A DNA stretch of 64,000 nt from positions 1 through 64,000 of the forward strand of contig JAJFHG010000004.1 of the NCBI GenBank assembly GCA_021775735.1. Direction: 5' to 3'. Both the position numbers and the translations under genes were made by a program. The DNA comes from Hyphomicrobiaceae bacterium. Its GTDB lineage: Bacteria; Pseudomonadota; Alphaproteobacteria; Rhizobiales; Hyphomicrobiaceae. Positions 24,625 to 33,640 of the stretch are shown one piece after another; position 1 is the stretch's first letter; each line of letters begins with the position of its first letter. The notes under the pieces are model-generated. The model ran no database searches. It saw nothing but the letters and a program-made list of their open reading frames with translations, and was not told the origin of the DNA.

Positions 24625-25515
24625 CTAATCTTCGCAAGGAATATCGACTGTCACAAACGGCACATCAAGACGACAGATCTTTTCACCATTTTTGCCCTTT
24701 TCGATCTTGATGCCATATCCATCTCCAACCTCGATACCATCCTCTGACGCAAAATTCTCAAGCAGCGTAGCGAGGCCATTGGGGCTACCTGAATCACGCT
24801 CACCGTCATCCTCATCACGGCGCGACCGATCATCGCGATCATTGCGTGGTGGATCAGCATAGATAGAGGACTTCTCATCATTTAAGTCACGATCTGAACG
24901 CGACGCATCACGCGTTTCAGGCGCAGGCGTGACTTTGGCTGTTCGTTGAGGCTGAGCCGGCGTCTCCTCAATGCTGTCACGTGGTGGCGCTGAACGCGGC
25001 TCACTAGCGCGTGCTGTCGTTGTATCCGTCTTCGGTGCTGCGCGTACAGTTTCGGCAGTTGGTTTTGTTTCCGGCGCTTTTTTAGCGGTAATCGTACTGT
25101 CGCAGCGTTGCAAGTTACCCGACGCACGATGCCAGATCATTGTCTTACTCAACAACTTGATACCCTTGTAGCCTTTGACGCGTAATCGATTGTCATCAAG
25201 AGGCGTCAATTCAACAGAGAATTTCTGCTTTTTCTCCGGGCTGTAAATCCAGCCTTTGTCCCATTGATTGCTACCAACAGATTTGACATCGCCAAGAATC
25301 TGCAAACCACAGCCTTTAGCATCGCCAGTGTCTTTGATCCAGACAACATGGCCGCATAAATTTCCATTGCCGCAGTCTTTGATTTCAACACCACCACGCC
25401 CGGTGTGATCAATCCAAACACCTGTCGGCGAGGATGCTGCAAAAGCGGCAGTTGATGTAACTCCGCACACCGCCAACACGGCATATGAGAAGCTTTTGAG
25501 ATGATTGACACGCAT
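24625..25515 (-). CDS. Exported DUF2147 protein with charged tail
   Basis: From the ATG at 25515 the protein has 296 residues. A signal peptide (about 1-27) is followed by a DUF2147 domain: PTGVWIDHTGRGGVEIKDCG, LCGHVVWIKD, then DKGWIYSPEKKQKFSVELTP and LSKTMIWHRA. That domain is common in exported alphaproteobacterial proteins of unknown function. After it comes about 130 residues rich in Arg, Asp, Thr and Pro (for example DRDDRSRRDEDDGERD), probably unfolded. A short C-terminal block with EKICRLDVPFVTVDIPCED has two cysteines. The tail is longer than usual for the family. Confidence 0.8.
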   Translation of the reverse strand: MRVNHLKSFSYAVLAVCGVTSTAAFAASSPTGVWIDHTGRGGVEIKDCGNGNLCGHVVWIKDTGDAKGCGLQILGDVKSVGSNQWDKGWIYSPEKKQKFSVELTPLDDNRLRVKGYKGIKLLSKTMIWHRASGNLQRCDSTITAKKAPETKPTAETVRAAPKTDTTTARASEPRSAPPRDSIEETPAQPQRTAKVTPAPETRDASRSDRDLNDEKSSIYADPPRNDRDDRSRRDEDDGERDSGSPNGLATLLENFASEDGIEVGDGYGIKIEKGKNGEKICRLDVPFVTVDIPCED

Positions 25516-25743
25516 AGTTGACGCTCCCTTGGATCTCGGGTTTGAGACGAGTTTAAGAGACGCAGGCTTTCGAGCCAAGCCCCGTCACACTCACAGTATT
25601 GTCGCGCACTTTATCAGACAGCAGAAATGAAGCTGTTCCAGGGGGAACACCAGCTTTGCGGCCGCAGATTAGGTTGATTTAACTGGCTTCTCACGTCATT
25701 AACATTCATTTTCGCCCTAAAGCCCACGAGACAAGAAACCTAG

Positions 25744-26463
25744 ATGTCCACACGCCCCTATTCCAAAATAGTCATTTTAACCGGCGCGGGTATATCTGCA
25801 GAATCAGGTGTTGCCACGTTTCGTGATCCCAAAGGCATTTGGGCTGAGTATGACTATCAGGACGTGGCGACGCCTGAAGGTTTTTCACGTGATCCCGCTA
25901 AGGTTCTCGAATTTTACAACATGCGCCGCAAATTGCACGGCGATGTCAAACCCAATGCTGCACATGTTGCGGTTTCCCGATTAGAAGCTGAATTTCCGGG
26001 CGAAGTAATCGTTGTTACGCAGAATGTTGATGCGCTTCATGAAGCTGCGGGAACTCAAACGCTCATTCATATGCATGGAGAAATTCTCAAGCGACTGTGC
26101 AATGCCTGTCAGATGCGCGAGACGTGGCATGATGATTTTGATGCTAACGCGCAGTGTCCGTCGTGTGAATTGCGCGGCACACTACGCCCTGATGTCGTGT
26201 GGTTTGGCGAAATGCCTTATCACATGGAAAAAATTGGTGCACATCTTGAATCAGCAGACCTATTTATTTCCATCGGCACCAGCGGACATGTTTATCCGGC
26301 AGCGGGATTTGTTGCAGAGGCACGTCGTTCTGGCGCACATACTGTTGAACTCAATCTAGAACCTTCCGAAGGCGCATCCCTGTTTCATGAGACTATTCAC
26401 GGAAAAGCCGGTACGATCGTACCTGCCTATGTCGATCACCTTTTAGAGGCGGCGACGCGCTGA
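25744..26463 (+). CDS. cobB: NAD-dependent protein deacylase, sirtuin (CobB type)
   Basis: Sirtuins remove acyl groups from lysine using NAD and release nicotinamide. The 239-residue protein has GAGISAESGVATFRD (NAD site), TQNVDALHEAAG, the catalytic His in IHMHGEI, and four zinc cysteines (CNAC and CPSC). The motif EFYNMRRKLHG contains Y-x-x-R, which in class III sirtuins marks preference for succinyl or malonyl groups. Its 3' end overlaps the 3' end of the convergent rRNA methyltransferase gene by 28 bases. A single-gene unit otherwise. Confidence 0.93.
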   Translation: MSTRPYSKIVILTGAGISAESGVATFRDPKGIWAEYDYQDVATPEGFSRDPAKVLEFYNMRRKLHGDVKPNAAHVAVSRLEAEFPGEVIVVTQNVDALHEAAGTQTLIHMHGEILKRLCNACQMRETWHDDFDANAQCPSCELRGTLRPDVVWFGEMPYHMEKIGAHLESADLFISIGTSGHVYPAAGFVAEARRSGAHTVELNLEPSEGASLFHETIHGKAGTIVPAYVDHLLEAATR

Positions 26464-27674
26464 AACACAGCAACAGATTCCAAATGCGCAGAATAAACAA
26501 ACTGATCAATGGGTATCAGCCGCGTAAGCTTAAAATCTCCATCAAGCAATATGCGCGCATCGCGTGCGAGAGTTGCCGGATTGCACGCCACCATAACAAT
26601 CGTCTTCAGCGCTGATTTTGCTAGTCGTTCGCACTGCTCTGCCGCACCCGCCCTGGGTGGATTGATGACGGCAGCATCAAACGCGCGCAATTCTCGTGGA
26701 GACAACGGATCACGAAATAGGTCCCTCTGCTGCGCCGTGATCGGTTTAAAGCCTTGGTTGCTTTTTGCCGCCTCAGTCAAACTCGCAATAGCGCTTGCAT
26801 CACCATCATAGGCTGTGACCAGCGCTCGTTTTGCAAGGGGAAACGTGAATGTTCCAACACCACAGAACAAATCGACAGCTTTCTTTGATCTATTCATCGC
26901 CTCTAGAATAACGTCAGCTATCCATTGTTCTGCCTCAGGCGCGGCTTGCAAAAACGCCGTAGCGGGCGGCGCAACCCGTGCCCCATTGATGCTCAAAGCA
27001 GGTGGCTTTGCCTCAACGATTGGATCACCATTAAGCGTCAGCAAAACAGCATCAATGGCTGTTGCACGCTTGGACAGCTCAGAGCGCTCGTTTTGCGATG
27101 GCTTAGCACCAGGCACCGTCAACGCAACATCAAGGCCGTGATCAAGCACGGTCACCACCATGCGCCCCTCTTTTCCGTCCACAGCAACATAACTGGCGAT
27201 GGTACGAAGGGAGCTCAATTGAGCTGAAATGTCATCCTGAAGTACGGGACACTCGGAAATCTCCACGAGCATATGGCTCGCACGGCGGTGATAGCCAAAG
27301 ACAAAGTTCTTGCCAGTGCCTCTAAAGCTGAATGTTGTACGCCGTCGGGCGCCAGAACCAACGCTGCGTAGTGGTTCTGGATGAACGTCAATGCCTCGGT
27401 GGGCAAAAGCAGTTGTGAGCGCATCAACCTTCCATTTTGCATAAAGTTCTGGAGACATGTGTTGGGCAACACAGCCACCGCATTCAGGAAAGTGATGACA
27501 AACAGGATTTTGCCGGTCATCTGAGGCTGAGAGACGGTGGGGCCCATCCTCATCAAGACACCATCGCTCGCCAGGTAAGGCACCCGGCACAAATCTCTGT
27601 TCGCCGTCGCATGAAACCACACCGTCGCCTTGCGCACCAAGAGAGCCAATCTCAACACAATCGTGATCATGCAT
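26436..27674 (-). CDS. TrmA/RlmD-type RNA m5U methyltransferase
   Basis: This 412-residue enzyme belongs to the class I SAM methyltransferases that form 5-methyluridine in rRNA or tRNA. Seen: an OB/TRAM-like start VEIGSLGAQGDGVV, an iron-sulphur motif CHHFPECGGC, the SAM site AVDLFCGVGTFTFPLA, NPPRAGA and the catalytic VACNPATLARD with its cysteine. The ATG at 27674 fits the family start and overlaps the tlyA stop by eight bases. The frame continues upstream inside tlyA but those residues are out of family. Substrate (23S rRNA or tRNA) cannot be set from sequence, so no symbol is given. Confidence 0.9.
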   Translation of the reverse strand: MHDHDCVEIGSLGAQGDGVVSCDGEQRFVPGALPGERWCLDEDGPHRLSASDDRQNPVCHHFPECGGCVAQHMSPELYAKWKVDALTTAFAHRGIDVHPEPLRSVGSGARRRTTFSFRGTGKNFVFGYHRRASHMLVEISECPVLQDDISAQLSSLRTIASYVAVDGKEGRMVVTVLDHGLDVALTVPGAKPSQNERSELSKRATAIDAVLLTLNGDPIVEAKPPALSINGARVAPPATAFLQAAPEAEQWIADVILEAMNRSKKAVDLFCGVGTFTFPLAKRALVTAYDGDASAIASLTEAAKSNQGFKPITAQQRDLFRDPLSPRELRAFDAAVINPPRAGAAEQCERLAKSALKTIVMVACNPATLARDARILLDGDFKLTRLIPIDQFVYSAHLESVAVFQRVAASKR

Positions 27675-28380
27675 CGCGCCGAGCCCCAACAAGACTTTCA
27701 ATATTTGCGGAGCCTCCTGAAATTGGTGATTGCGTTGTCCTAACAATGCGCCATCCTGGCTGACGAGCAAGCCAATCACAGACATCCTTTACAGCACGTT
27801 GGCGCAATTCTTGATCACGACCTACACCATATTTGCGAATGCCAGAAGCTCCGACGTCAAACTGTGGCTTGATCAGTGCAACCAGCCCCGCACCAAGTTG
27901 TGTCAGCGCCAACGCCACAGACAGTGCTCTTGTCAGTAATATGAAACTGATATCAGCGACGCGTGCGGTAATCAGTTCAGGACTGAGCTGGGTCGATAAG
28001 AACCGTGCAACACCGCGTGGATCTTGCTGACGGCTTGGATGCAGTTGACCGTGTTCCACATCCATACTGAATATCTTTTTTGCACCGTCCGAGATAAGCA
28101 CTTCGGTAAAGCCACCCCTCAAAGCACCAATATCTAACGCCACGCGATCTGTGGCATCCAGACCAGCGGCTAGGGCCGCCCTTAGCTCGAGCACACCTGG
28201 CGAAACGTGGGTTAGACCTGCCTCATCAGGGACCGTGATTTCAGCCTTTGGATCAATAAGATAGCCCGCTTTTTCGATAGCTCGTCCAGCTCCTTGCATA
28301 ACTCCACGCAGGATCGCATCTCGCGCCCACGAGCGTGCTAATTCCTTTTCCGCAAGAACCTGATCAAGACGCATTCGCAT
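27667..28380 (-). CDS. tlyA: TlyA-type rRNA 2'-O-methyltransferase (S4 plus FtsJ)
   Basis: TlyA methylates the 2'-O of cytidines in ribosomal RNA. The 237-residue protein has an N-terminal S4 RNA-binding domain (MRLDQVLAEKELARSWARDA to about residue 60) and an FtsJ-type Rossmann domain with VALDIGALRGGFTEVLISDG and LVALIKPQFDVGAS, the K being part of the K-D-K-E catalytic set. It ends inside the start of the m5U methyltransferase gene. Older names call this family hemolysin A, but rRNA methylation is the known role. Confidence 0.92.
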   Translation of the reverse strand: MRMRLDQVLAEKELARSWARDAILRGVMQGAGRAIEKAGYLIDPKAEITVPDEAGLTHVSPGVLELRAALAAGLDATDRVALDIGALRGGFTEVLISDGAKKIFSMDVEHGQLHPSRQQDPRGVARFLSTQLSPELITARVADISFILLTRALSVALALTQLGAGLVALIKPQFDVGASGIRKYGVGRDQELRQRAVKDVCDWLARQPGWRIVRTTQSPISGGSANIESLVGARRDA

Positions 28381-28498
28381 TATAGCTAAGATACGCTATC
28401 CTCCGGTGAAACGACATAAGCGCAACGTCGCTCTGCACCTATGCGATAGCAGTTTTGGGCGGAAGACATGATCCAATTTATCAACCTGGGAGCTGGAC

Positions 28499-28915
28499 AT
28501 GAGATTCTTGATGATTTTGATGACGACCATTTGCTTAGCGGGCTGTAGCGACAGCAGCGATAATACGCAAGCCAGCGGCCCTCGTGTCTTTTTTGTTGAG
28601 CCAAAAGATGGTGCGACGGTTAAAAAGCCTATCAAGGTTGTATTTGGTATTGAGGGCATGGAGATCGCACCTGCTGGAACCGACAAACCTAATAGCGGCC
28701 ACCACCATTTGCTGGTTGACGTCAGCTTGGAGGACTACGCCTCACCAATTCCGTCAGACGAAAATCACATTCACTTTGGCAAGGGTCAAACCGAAACAAT
28801 CATAGAGCTGGCACCGGGAAAGCATACCTTGCAGTTGGTCCTTGGTGACAAGAACCATATGCCACATAAACCCGCCGTGGAAAGCGACGTGATCACGATC
28901 ACAGTGGAGGAATAA
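28499..28915 (+). CDS. DUF4399 lipoprotein
   Basis: A 138-residue lipoprotein with a lipobox LAGC at residues 12-15. The mature domain has VFFVEPKDGATVKKPIKVVF, NSGHHHLLVDVSL and PGKHTLQLVLGDKNHMPH. This is the DUF4399 pattern, a beta-sandwich with a cluster of histidines that may bind a metal such as copper; the metal is inference. It lies alone on the plus strand between the minus-strand tlyA and DoxX genes. AGCTGGA is a weak ribosome site ahead of the ATG. Confidence 0.85.
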   Translation: MRFLMILMTTICLAGCSDSSDNTQASGPRVFFVEPKDGATVKKPIKVVFGIEGMEIAPAGTDKPNSGHHHLLVDVSLEDYASPIPSDENHIHFGKGQTETIIELAPGKHTLQLVLGDKNHMPHKPAVESDVITITVEE

Positions 28916-28941
28916 CCACCCAGCAGCAGGCATTAAGCTCT

Positions 28942-29319
28942 TTAGTGATCAAGCAAAGACAAACGACCAGGGCCATAGCCAAAGACTAAGAGTAGCCCGC
29001 CTGCAATGGCAATGTTCTTTAAAAACATCGTCATCTGTATTTGATCGGCAAAGTCGCTGTGAAAGATGGCGGCCGCGGCGATTGAAAATAATGCCAAAGC
29101 AAGTGCCGCCCAGCGCGCTAAAACACCTGCAAGCAGTGCAAGCCCACCGCCCAACTCCAAAGCAATAACAAGCGGAAGCAGAATTGCTGGCAGCCCAAAC
29201 GCCTGCATGTAGCTTACAGTACCGTCATAACCCGCAATCTTGTTCCAGCCGGAAACAATAAAAATAACAGCCAGCAAAACACGCCCAATAAGAGCCACCC
29301 AATCTTGTTGAGATGTCAT
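28942..29319 (-). CDS. DoxX-family membrane protein
   Basis: 125 residues from the ATG at 29319, which has GGAGG five bases upstream; an ATG at 29337 is also in frame. Four hydrophobic segments with the family opening ALIGRVLLAVIFIVSGWNKI and GLPAILLPLVIALELGGGLA. DoxX proteins are inner-membrane proteins often tied to quinone, sulphur or oxidative stress functions. It is followed by no close gene on its strand. The last residues, FGYGPGRLSLL, are typical. Confidence 0.88.
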   Translation of the reverse strand: MTSQQDWVALIGRVLLAVIFIVSGWNKIAGYDGTVSYMQAFGLPAILLPLVIALELGGGLALLAGVLARWAALALALFSIAAAAIFHSDFADQIQMTMFLKNIAIAGGLLLVFGYGPGRLSLLDH

Positions 29320-29364
29320 CTTGGCCTCCGCCACCATGTTGTTATTGCGCGCAAATGACGACCG

Positions 29365-31356
29365 CTAGGCCCGGCTTGCTTCATCAGATAAGTGTTCTCG
29401 ACCGATGGCTGCCAAAACAGTTTCGACAATGCCTAAAGCCGATAGACCAGCTTTTTCATACATCAGTTTTGGCGCATCATGGTCGATAAAGGTATCGGGT
29501 AAAACCATCGTTCTCACCTTGAGGCCTTTATCCAAAGCACCACTTTCCGCCATGTACTGTAGGACATGACTGCCAAACCCACCAACTGAGCCTTCTTCAA
29601 TTGTTACGAAGACTTCGTGATTGGCAGCAAGCTCATCAATAAGCTTTTTATCTAACGGCTTTGCAAACCGGGCGTCAGCTACGGTTGTCTGCAATCCAAG
29701 CGCTGCCAATTGATCGCTGGCCGCGAGAGCTTCACCAAGTCGGGTGCCAAGCGACAAGATAGCTACAGCGCTCCCTTCACGCACGATGCGCCCTTTACCA
29801 ATCTCCAATATTTCGCCGTGCTCAGGCAACTCTATGCCCGTTGCTTCACCGCGTGGATACCGGAACGCTGATGGGCGATCATCAATCGCAGCCGCGGTTG
29901 CCACCATATTACGCAACTCAACTTCATCAGCAGCAGCCATGATCACAAAGTTTGGCAAACATCCAAGGTAGGCAATATCAAATGAGCCCGCATGCGTTGG
30001 CCCATCCGCGCCAACAAGGCCCGCACGATCAATGGCAAAACGAACCGGCAAATTTTGAATGGCGACATCGTGCACGATCTGATCATAGGCACGCTGAAGG
30101 AATGTTGAATAGATTGCAGAAAAGGGTTTCAGCCCCTCAGTCGCTAAACCTGCAGCAAAGGTAACTGCATGTTGTTCAGCAATACCAACATCGAACGTGC
30201 GATCTGGAAACTCTTTTGCAAAGAGATCGAGCCCAGTACCATCTGGCATTGCAGCGGAAATCGCGACGATCTTAGGGTCACGGCGCGCTTCATCAATCAA
30301 ACTGTCTGCAAAAATTTGCGTGTAGCTTGGCGCGTTCGCTTTTGGCTTCATCTGAGCGCCGGTAACCACGTTAAACTTGGCAACGCCGTGGTATTTGTCC
30401 TTGGACGCTTCAGCCGGGGCATAACCCTTGCCCTTTTGGGTCACAACGTGAACGAGGATTGGACCCTGCTGCGTGTCGCGGACATTTTTAAGCACTGGCA
30501 ATAGCTGGCTCAGATCGTGACCATCAATCGGCCCAACGTAATAAAAGCCGAGTTCTTCGAACCACATACCCCCTTGCCACAAGTGGCGGGTATACTCTTC
30601 CATGCGCGCTGCGCGTCGTTCCCAACTTTTGGGCAACCGTTTGGCGAGCTGTTTTGCAACATCACGCATATATAGATAGGTACCGCTTGAGGTGCTGCGC
30701 GCCAGATACGATGAAAATGCACCCGTGGGAGGGGCAATGGACATGTCATTGTCATTGAGAATGACAATCAAGCGCTCATCACGTGCACCTGCATTGTTCA
30801 TCGCCTCATAGGCCATGCCCGCGCTCATCGCACCATCACCTATGACGCAAACAACGTTGCGGTCTTCTTTTTTCAAGTCGCGCGCCACCGCCATACCAAG
30901 ACCAGCTGATATAGATGTAGACGAGTGCCCGGCGCCAAATGGATCGGCTTTGCTTTCAGCCCGTTTTGTAAATCCTGAAAGCCCGCCGCCTTGGCGCAAC
31001 GTTCGCACTTGATCGCGCCGTCCTGTCAAAATTTTATGCGGATAGGTCTGATGACCAACGTCCCAGATGAGGCGGTCATCCGGCGTGTCAAAGACCCAAT
31101 GCAAAGCCACTGTTAGCTCAACAACGCCAAGGCCTGCGCCGAGATGCCCACCGGTGACCGACACCGCATCAATTGTTTCGATGCGCAGTTCATCGGCCAA
31201 CTGACGCAGCTGCGATTCCTCGAGCTGGCGCAAATCAGCTGCCGTCTTGACGGTATCGAGCAGAGGGGTCTTGCTCACGGTCTCAATCTCACTCAATTCA
31301 TCGCGCTCAGTTTTAGGATCCACCTTCGCGGCTCCCACTTTTCTACGCTTAACCAT
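29365..31356 (-). CDS. dxs: 1-deoxy-D-xylulose-5-phosphate synthase
   Basis: Dxs condenses pyruvate with glyceraldehyde 3-phosphate, using thiamine diphosphate, to start the MEP isoprenoid pathway. The protein (663 residues from the ATG at 31356) shows [20 protein letters not shown], the ThDP/Mg site [51 protein letters not shown] and YPRGEATG. Its start overlaps the xseB stop by eight bases; the frame is open further but within xseB. Part of the xseB-dxs unit that usually lies next to tlyA and the m5U methyltransferase in this group. Confidence 0.97.
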   Translation of the reverse strand: MVKRRKVGAAKVDPKTERDELSEIETVSKTPLLDTVKTAADLRQLEESQLRQLADELRIETIDAVSVTGGHLGAGLGVVELTVALHWVFDTPDDRLIWDVGHQTYPHKILTGRRDQVRTLRQGGGLSGFTKRAESKADPFGAGHSSTSISAGLGMAVARDLKKEDRNVVCVIGDGAMSAGMAYEAMNNAGARDERLIVILNDNDMSIAPPTGAFSSYLARSTSSGTYLYMRDVAKQLAKRLPKSWERRAARMEEYTRHLWQGGMWFEELGFYYVGPIDGHDLSQLLPVLKNVRDTQQGPILVHVVTQKGKGYAPAEASKDKYHGVAKFNVVTGAQMKPKANAPSYTQIFADSLIDEARRDPKIVAISAAMPDGTGLDLFAKEFPDRTFDVGIAEQHAVTFAAGLATEGLKPFSAIYSTFLQRAYDQIVHDVAIQNLPVRFAIDRAGLVGADGPTHAGSFDIAYLGCLPNFVIMAAADEVELRNMVATAAAIDDRPSAFRYPRGEATGIELPEHGEILEIGKGRIVREGSAVAILSLGTRLGEALAASDQLAALGLQTTVADARFAKPLDKKLIDELAANHEVFVTIEEGSVGGFGSHVLQYMAESGALDKGLKVRTMVLPDTFIDHDAPKLMYEKAGLSALGIVETVLAAIGREHLSDEASRA

Positions 31357-31606
31357 TCTTGTCGAGAGGCTCGGTGCCCTTCGGGCTACCCTCAGCATCA
31401 AATGTCAATTTTTCAACCTTGGCTTCTGCACGTTTGAGAAGTTGATCGCAATGCGCTTTCAACACCTCACCTCGCTCATAGATTGAAATACTTTCTTCAA
31501 GCTCCACGTCGCCGCGTTCAAGGCGAGAGACAATCGCCTCAAGCTCTTTCAGCGCGCGTTCAAAGGGCATCTCTTTCACGTCTGCATGTGCTGCTGCCTT
31601 CGCCAT
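31349..31606 (-). CDS. xseB: Exodeoxyribonuclease VII small subunit
   Basis: 85 residues, the small helical subunit of exonuclease VII, which degrades single-stranded DNA with XseA. The core is unmistakable: [52 protein letters not shown]. It lies between the deacetylase-like gene and dxs on the minus strand. The overlap with dxs implies coupled translation. xseA is not in the window. Confidence 0.95.
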   Translation of the reverse strand: MAKAAAHADVKEMPFERALKELEAIVSRLERGDVELEESISIYERGEVLKAHCDQLLKRAEAKVEKLTFDAEGSPKGTEPLDKNG

Positions 31607-31662
31607 CGCGCAATCCCATAATCTCGTTTAAAACCCGCTTCACGTAGACCCGCATTCGTCAT

Positions 31663-32610
31663 TTAGCTGGCTGCAGCCATCAGCGTCCGTACATGGACAC
31701 CTACAGACTTTGCGAGTGCTTCAAGATTGTAACCACCTTCAAGCATCGAGACGATGCGACCATTGGCAGTTTTGGTTGCTATCTCAACCAACTTCGTTGT
31801 TGCCCACATAAAATCGGCCTCAACAAGGCGTAGCCCACCTAAGGGATCGTGCTTATGGGCATCGAAACCAGCGGAAACAATGACCAAATCCGGCGCGAAA
31901 TTCATAAGCGGGTCCAAGATACGTTGCGTATAAGCCTCACGGAAGATAGCACCATCATCGCCCTCCTTAAGCGGCGCATTCCAGATATTGCCAACACCCG
32001 TTTCTGACAACGCTCCGGTGCCGGGGAATAGCGGCATTTGATGTGTCGACCCATAAAACATGTCTTTATCAGACCAGAATACATCTTGTGTGCCGTTGCC
32101 ATGGTGGACATCAAAGTCAATAACGGCCAGCCGCTCTGCTCCAAATCTGGCGCGGGCGTAGTGAGCGGCAATTGCGGTATTTGAAAAAAAGCAAAAACCC
32201 ATCGCGCGCTCTTTCTCAGCATGGTGGCCTGGCGGGCGCACCTGACAAAATGCATTGTCGACTTTGTCTGTCATTACAGCGTCAACGGCATCCAGCCCGC
32301 CACCTACAGAACGCAACGCGGCTTCCCACGTGCCCTTGGACATGACGGTATCACCATCAACATGAGCATATGTATTGGTTGTAAATGATTGGCTGACAGA
32401 ACGTATGCGCTCCAAGTGGCTTTTCGGGTGAACCCGCACAATCTGCTCTTCGACATCATCACGCAGCGGTGCTTGTTGTCGCTTTAACGGGCTGAATAAT
32501 TCATGGCCGAGAACACGATCAATCGCCCGCATTCGATCAGGTCGTTCAGGGTGACCGAAGCCAGTATCGTGATCGACAAAACTTGGATGGGTAATTAAAA
32601 GCGTACTCAT
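31663..32610 (-). CDS. Histone-deacetylase-like hydrolase
   Basis: A 315-residue zinc hydrolase of the arginase/deacetylase fold. Seen: FVDHDTGFGHPERPDRM, RPPGHHAEKERAMGFCFFSN (catalytic His-His pair), the metal residues in VIDFDVHHGNGTQ and SAGFDAH, and MLEGGYN near the end. Bacterial members act on acetylpolyamines or other small N-acetyl compounds; the substrate here is not known. I chose the ATG at 32610 as the family start; the frame runs seven codons further. It is the first gene of a run with xseB and dxs. Confidence 0.92.
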   Translation of the reverse strand: MSTLLITHPSFVDHDTGFGHPERPDRMRAIDRVLGHELFSPLKRQQAPLRDDVEEQIVRVHPKSHLERIRSVSQSFTTNTYAHVDGDTVMSKGTWEAALRSVGGGLDAVDAVMTDKVDNAFCQVRPPGHHAEKERAMGFCFFSNTAIAAHYARARFGAERLAVIDFDVHHGNGTQDVFWSDKDMFYGSTHQMPLFPGTGALSETGVGNIWNAPLKEGDDGAIFREAYTQRILDPLMNFAPDLVIVSAGFDAHKHDPLGGLRLVEADFMWATTKLVEIATKTANGRIVSMLEGGYNLEALAKSVGVHVRTLMAAAS

Positions 32611-32718
32611 GGGGTGAGCGTAAGTCCTCAAGCGACCGTCAAATCAAGGCGTCTGTATTAGCTTTTCATGTCAGCATGGACCAGCCCTCTGTGCAAAAGA
32701 AAACGTTCGTGCGAGGTA

Positions 32719-33600
32719 TTATCCAGTCAGCTTCATGGGTTCGACCTTAACGCCGTCAGGCGGTTTACTACTGTCTGGCACAAAGAAATCGGCCACCAGG
32801 GGTTGCGAGGGATCAACCCGGTAAGACTCAAAATTGGTTACGCCCCCCAGCTCCGAAAGCAACGAATCGTCGATAGCAAACTGGCCAGTGAACTCGCTGG
32901 ATGGCTGGTTTAAGAGAAGATGAGCCGCGTCAGCCACAATTTCTGGCGTCCTACTCTTCGCGATCAGGTCGTCTCCACCCAGAACATTCTTAACCGCAGC
33001 CGTTGCAATGGCAGTGCGTGGCCATAGGGCGTTCACCGCGATTCCAAACGGCTCAAATTCCTTGGCCATACCGAGTACACATAAACTCATTCCATATTTG
33101 GCAATAGAATAGGCAACGTGCGGCGCAAACCATTTAACCCGCAAATCAAGCGGTGGAGACATCATCAAAACGTGAGGGTTTTCAGATTTTTTTAGATGTG
33201 GAAGACAAGCCTTGGTGACCAAAAACGTGCCGCGCGTATTGATCTGATGCATTAAGTCAAAGCGTGCCATCTTGGTTTCCTCTGTCGAGGTCAGAGAAAT
33301 TGCACTGGCGTTGTTAATGACAATATCAATGCCACCAAACGTTTTCGTTGTTTTAGCAACAGCGGATCTAACTTGCTGTTCATCGCGAATATCGCACGCA
33401 ATTGGAAGCGCCTTGCCACCCGCTGCTTCAATTTCTTCCGCTGCTGTAAAAATTGTGCCGTCAAGCTTGGGGTGTGGTTCTGCCGTTTTTGCAATAACCG
33501 CAATATTGGCGCCATCTTGAGCCGCTTTGTTTGCAATAGCTAAACCTATTCCGCGACTTGCTCCGGTAATAAAAAGGGTCTTACCGTTCAATGTTGCCAT
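32719..33600 (-). CDS. Short-chain dehydrogenase/reductase (HSDL2-like)
   Basis: 293 residues, NAD(P)-dependent Rossmann oxidoreductase. Seen: LFITGASRGIGLAIANKAAQ (cofactor site), INNASAIS, MMSPPLDLRVKW with the catalytic S, and the Y-x3-K in VAYSIAKYGMSL. The longer length and WPRTAIATAAV match the hydroxysteroid-dehydrogenase-like-2 (HSDL2) subgroup, often linked to fatty acid metabolism. Gene neighbours echA and an acyl-CoA dehydrogenase fit that, though they are separated by an unrelated membrane-protein gene. Substrate unknown. Confidence 0.9.
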   Translation of the reverse strand: MATLNGKTLFITGASRGIGLAIANKAAQDGANIAVIAKTAEPHPKLDGTIFTAAEEIEAAGGKALPIACDIRDEQQVRSAVAKTTKTFGGIDIVINNASAISLTSTEETKMARFDLMHQINTRGTFLVTKACLPHLKKSENPHVLMMSPPLDLRVKWFAPHVAYSIAKYGMSLCVLGMAKEFEPFGIAVNALWPRTAIATAAVKNVLGGDDLIAKSRTPEIVADAAHLLLNQPSSEFTGQFAIDDSLLSELGGVTNFESYRVDPSQPLVADFFVPDSSKPPDGVKVEPMKLTG

Positions 33601-33640
33601 GCGAAAATCACCTTTCCGATTATCATCGTCGTGTACGCCC

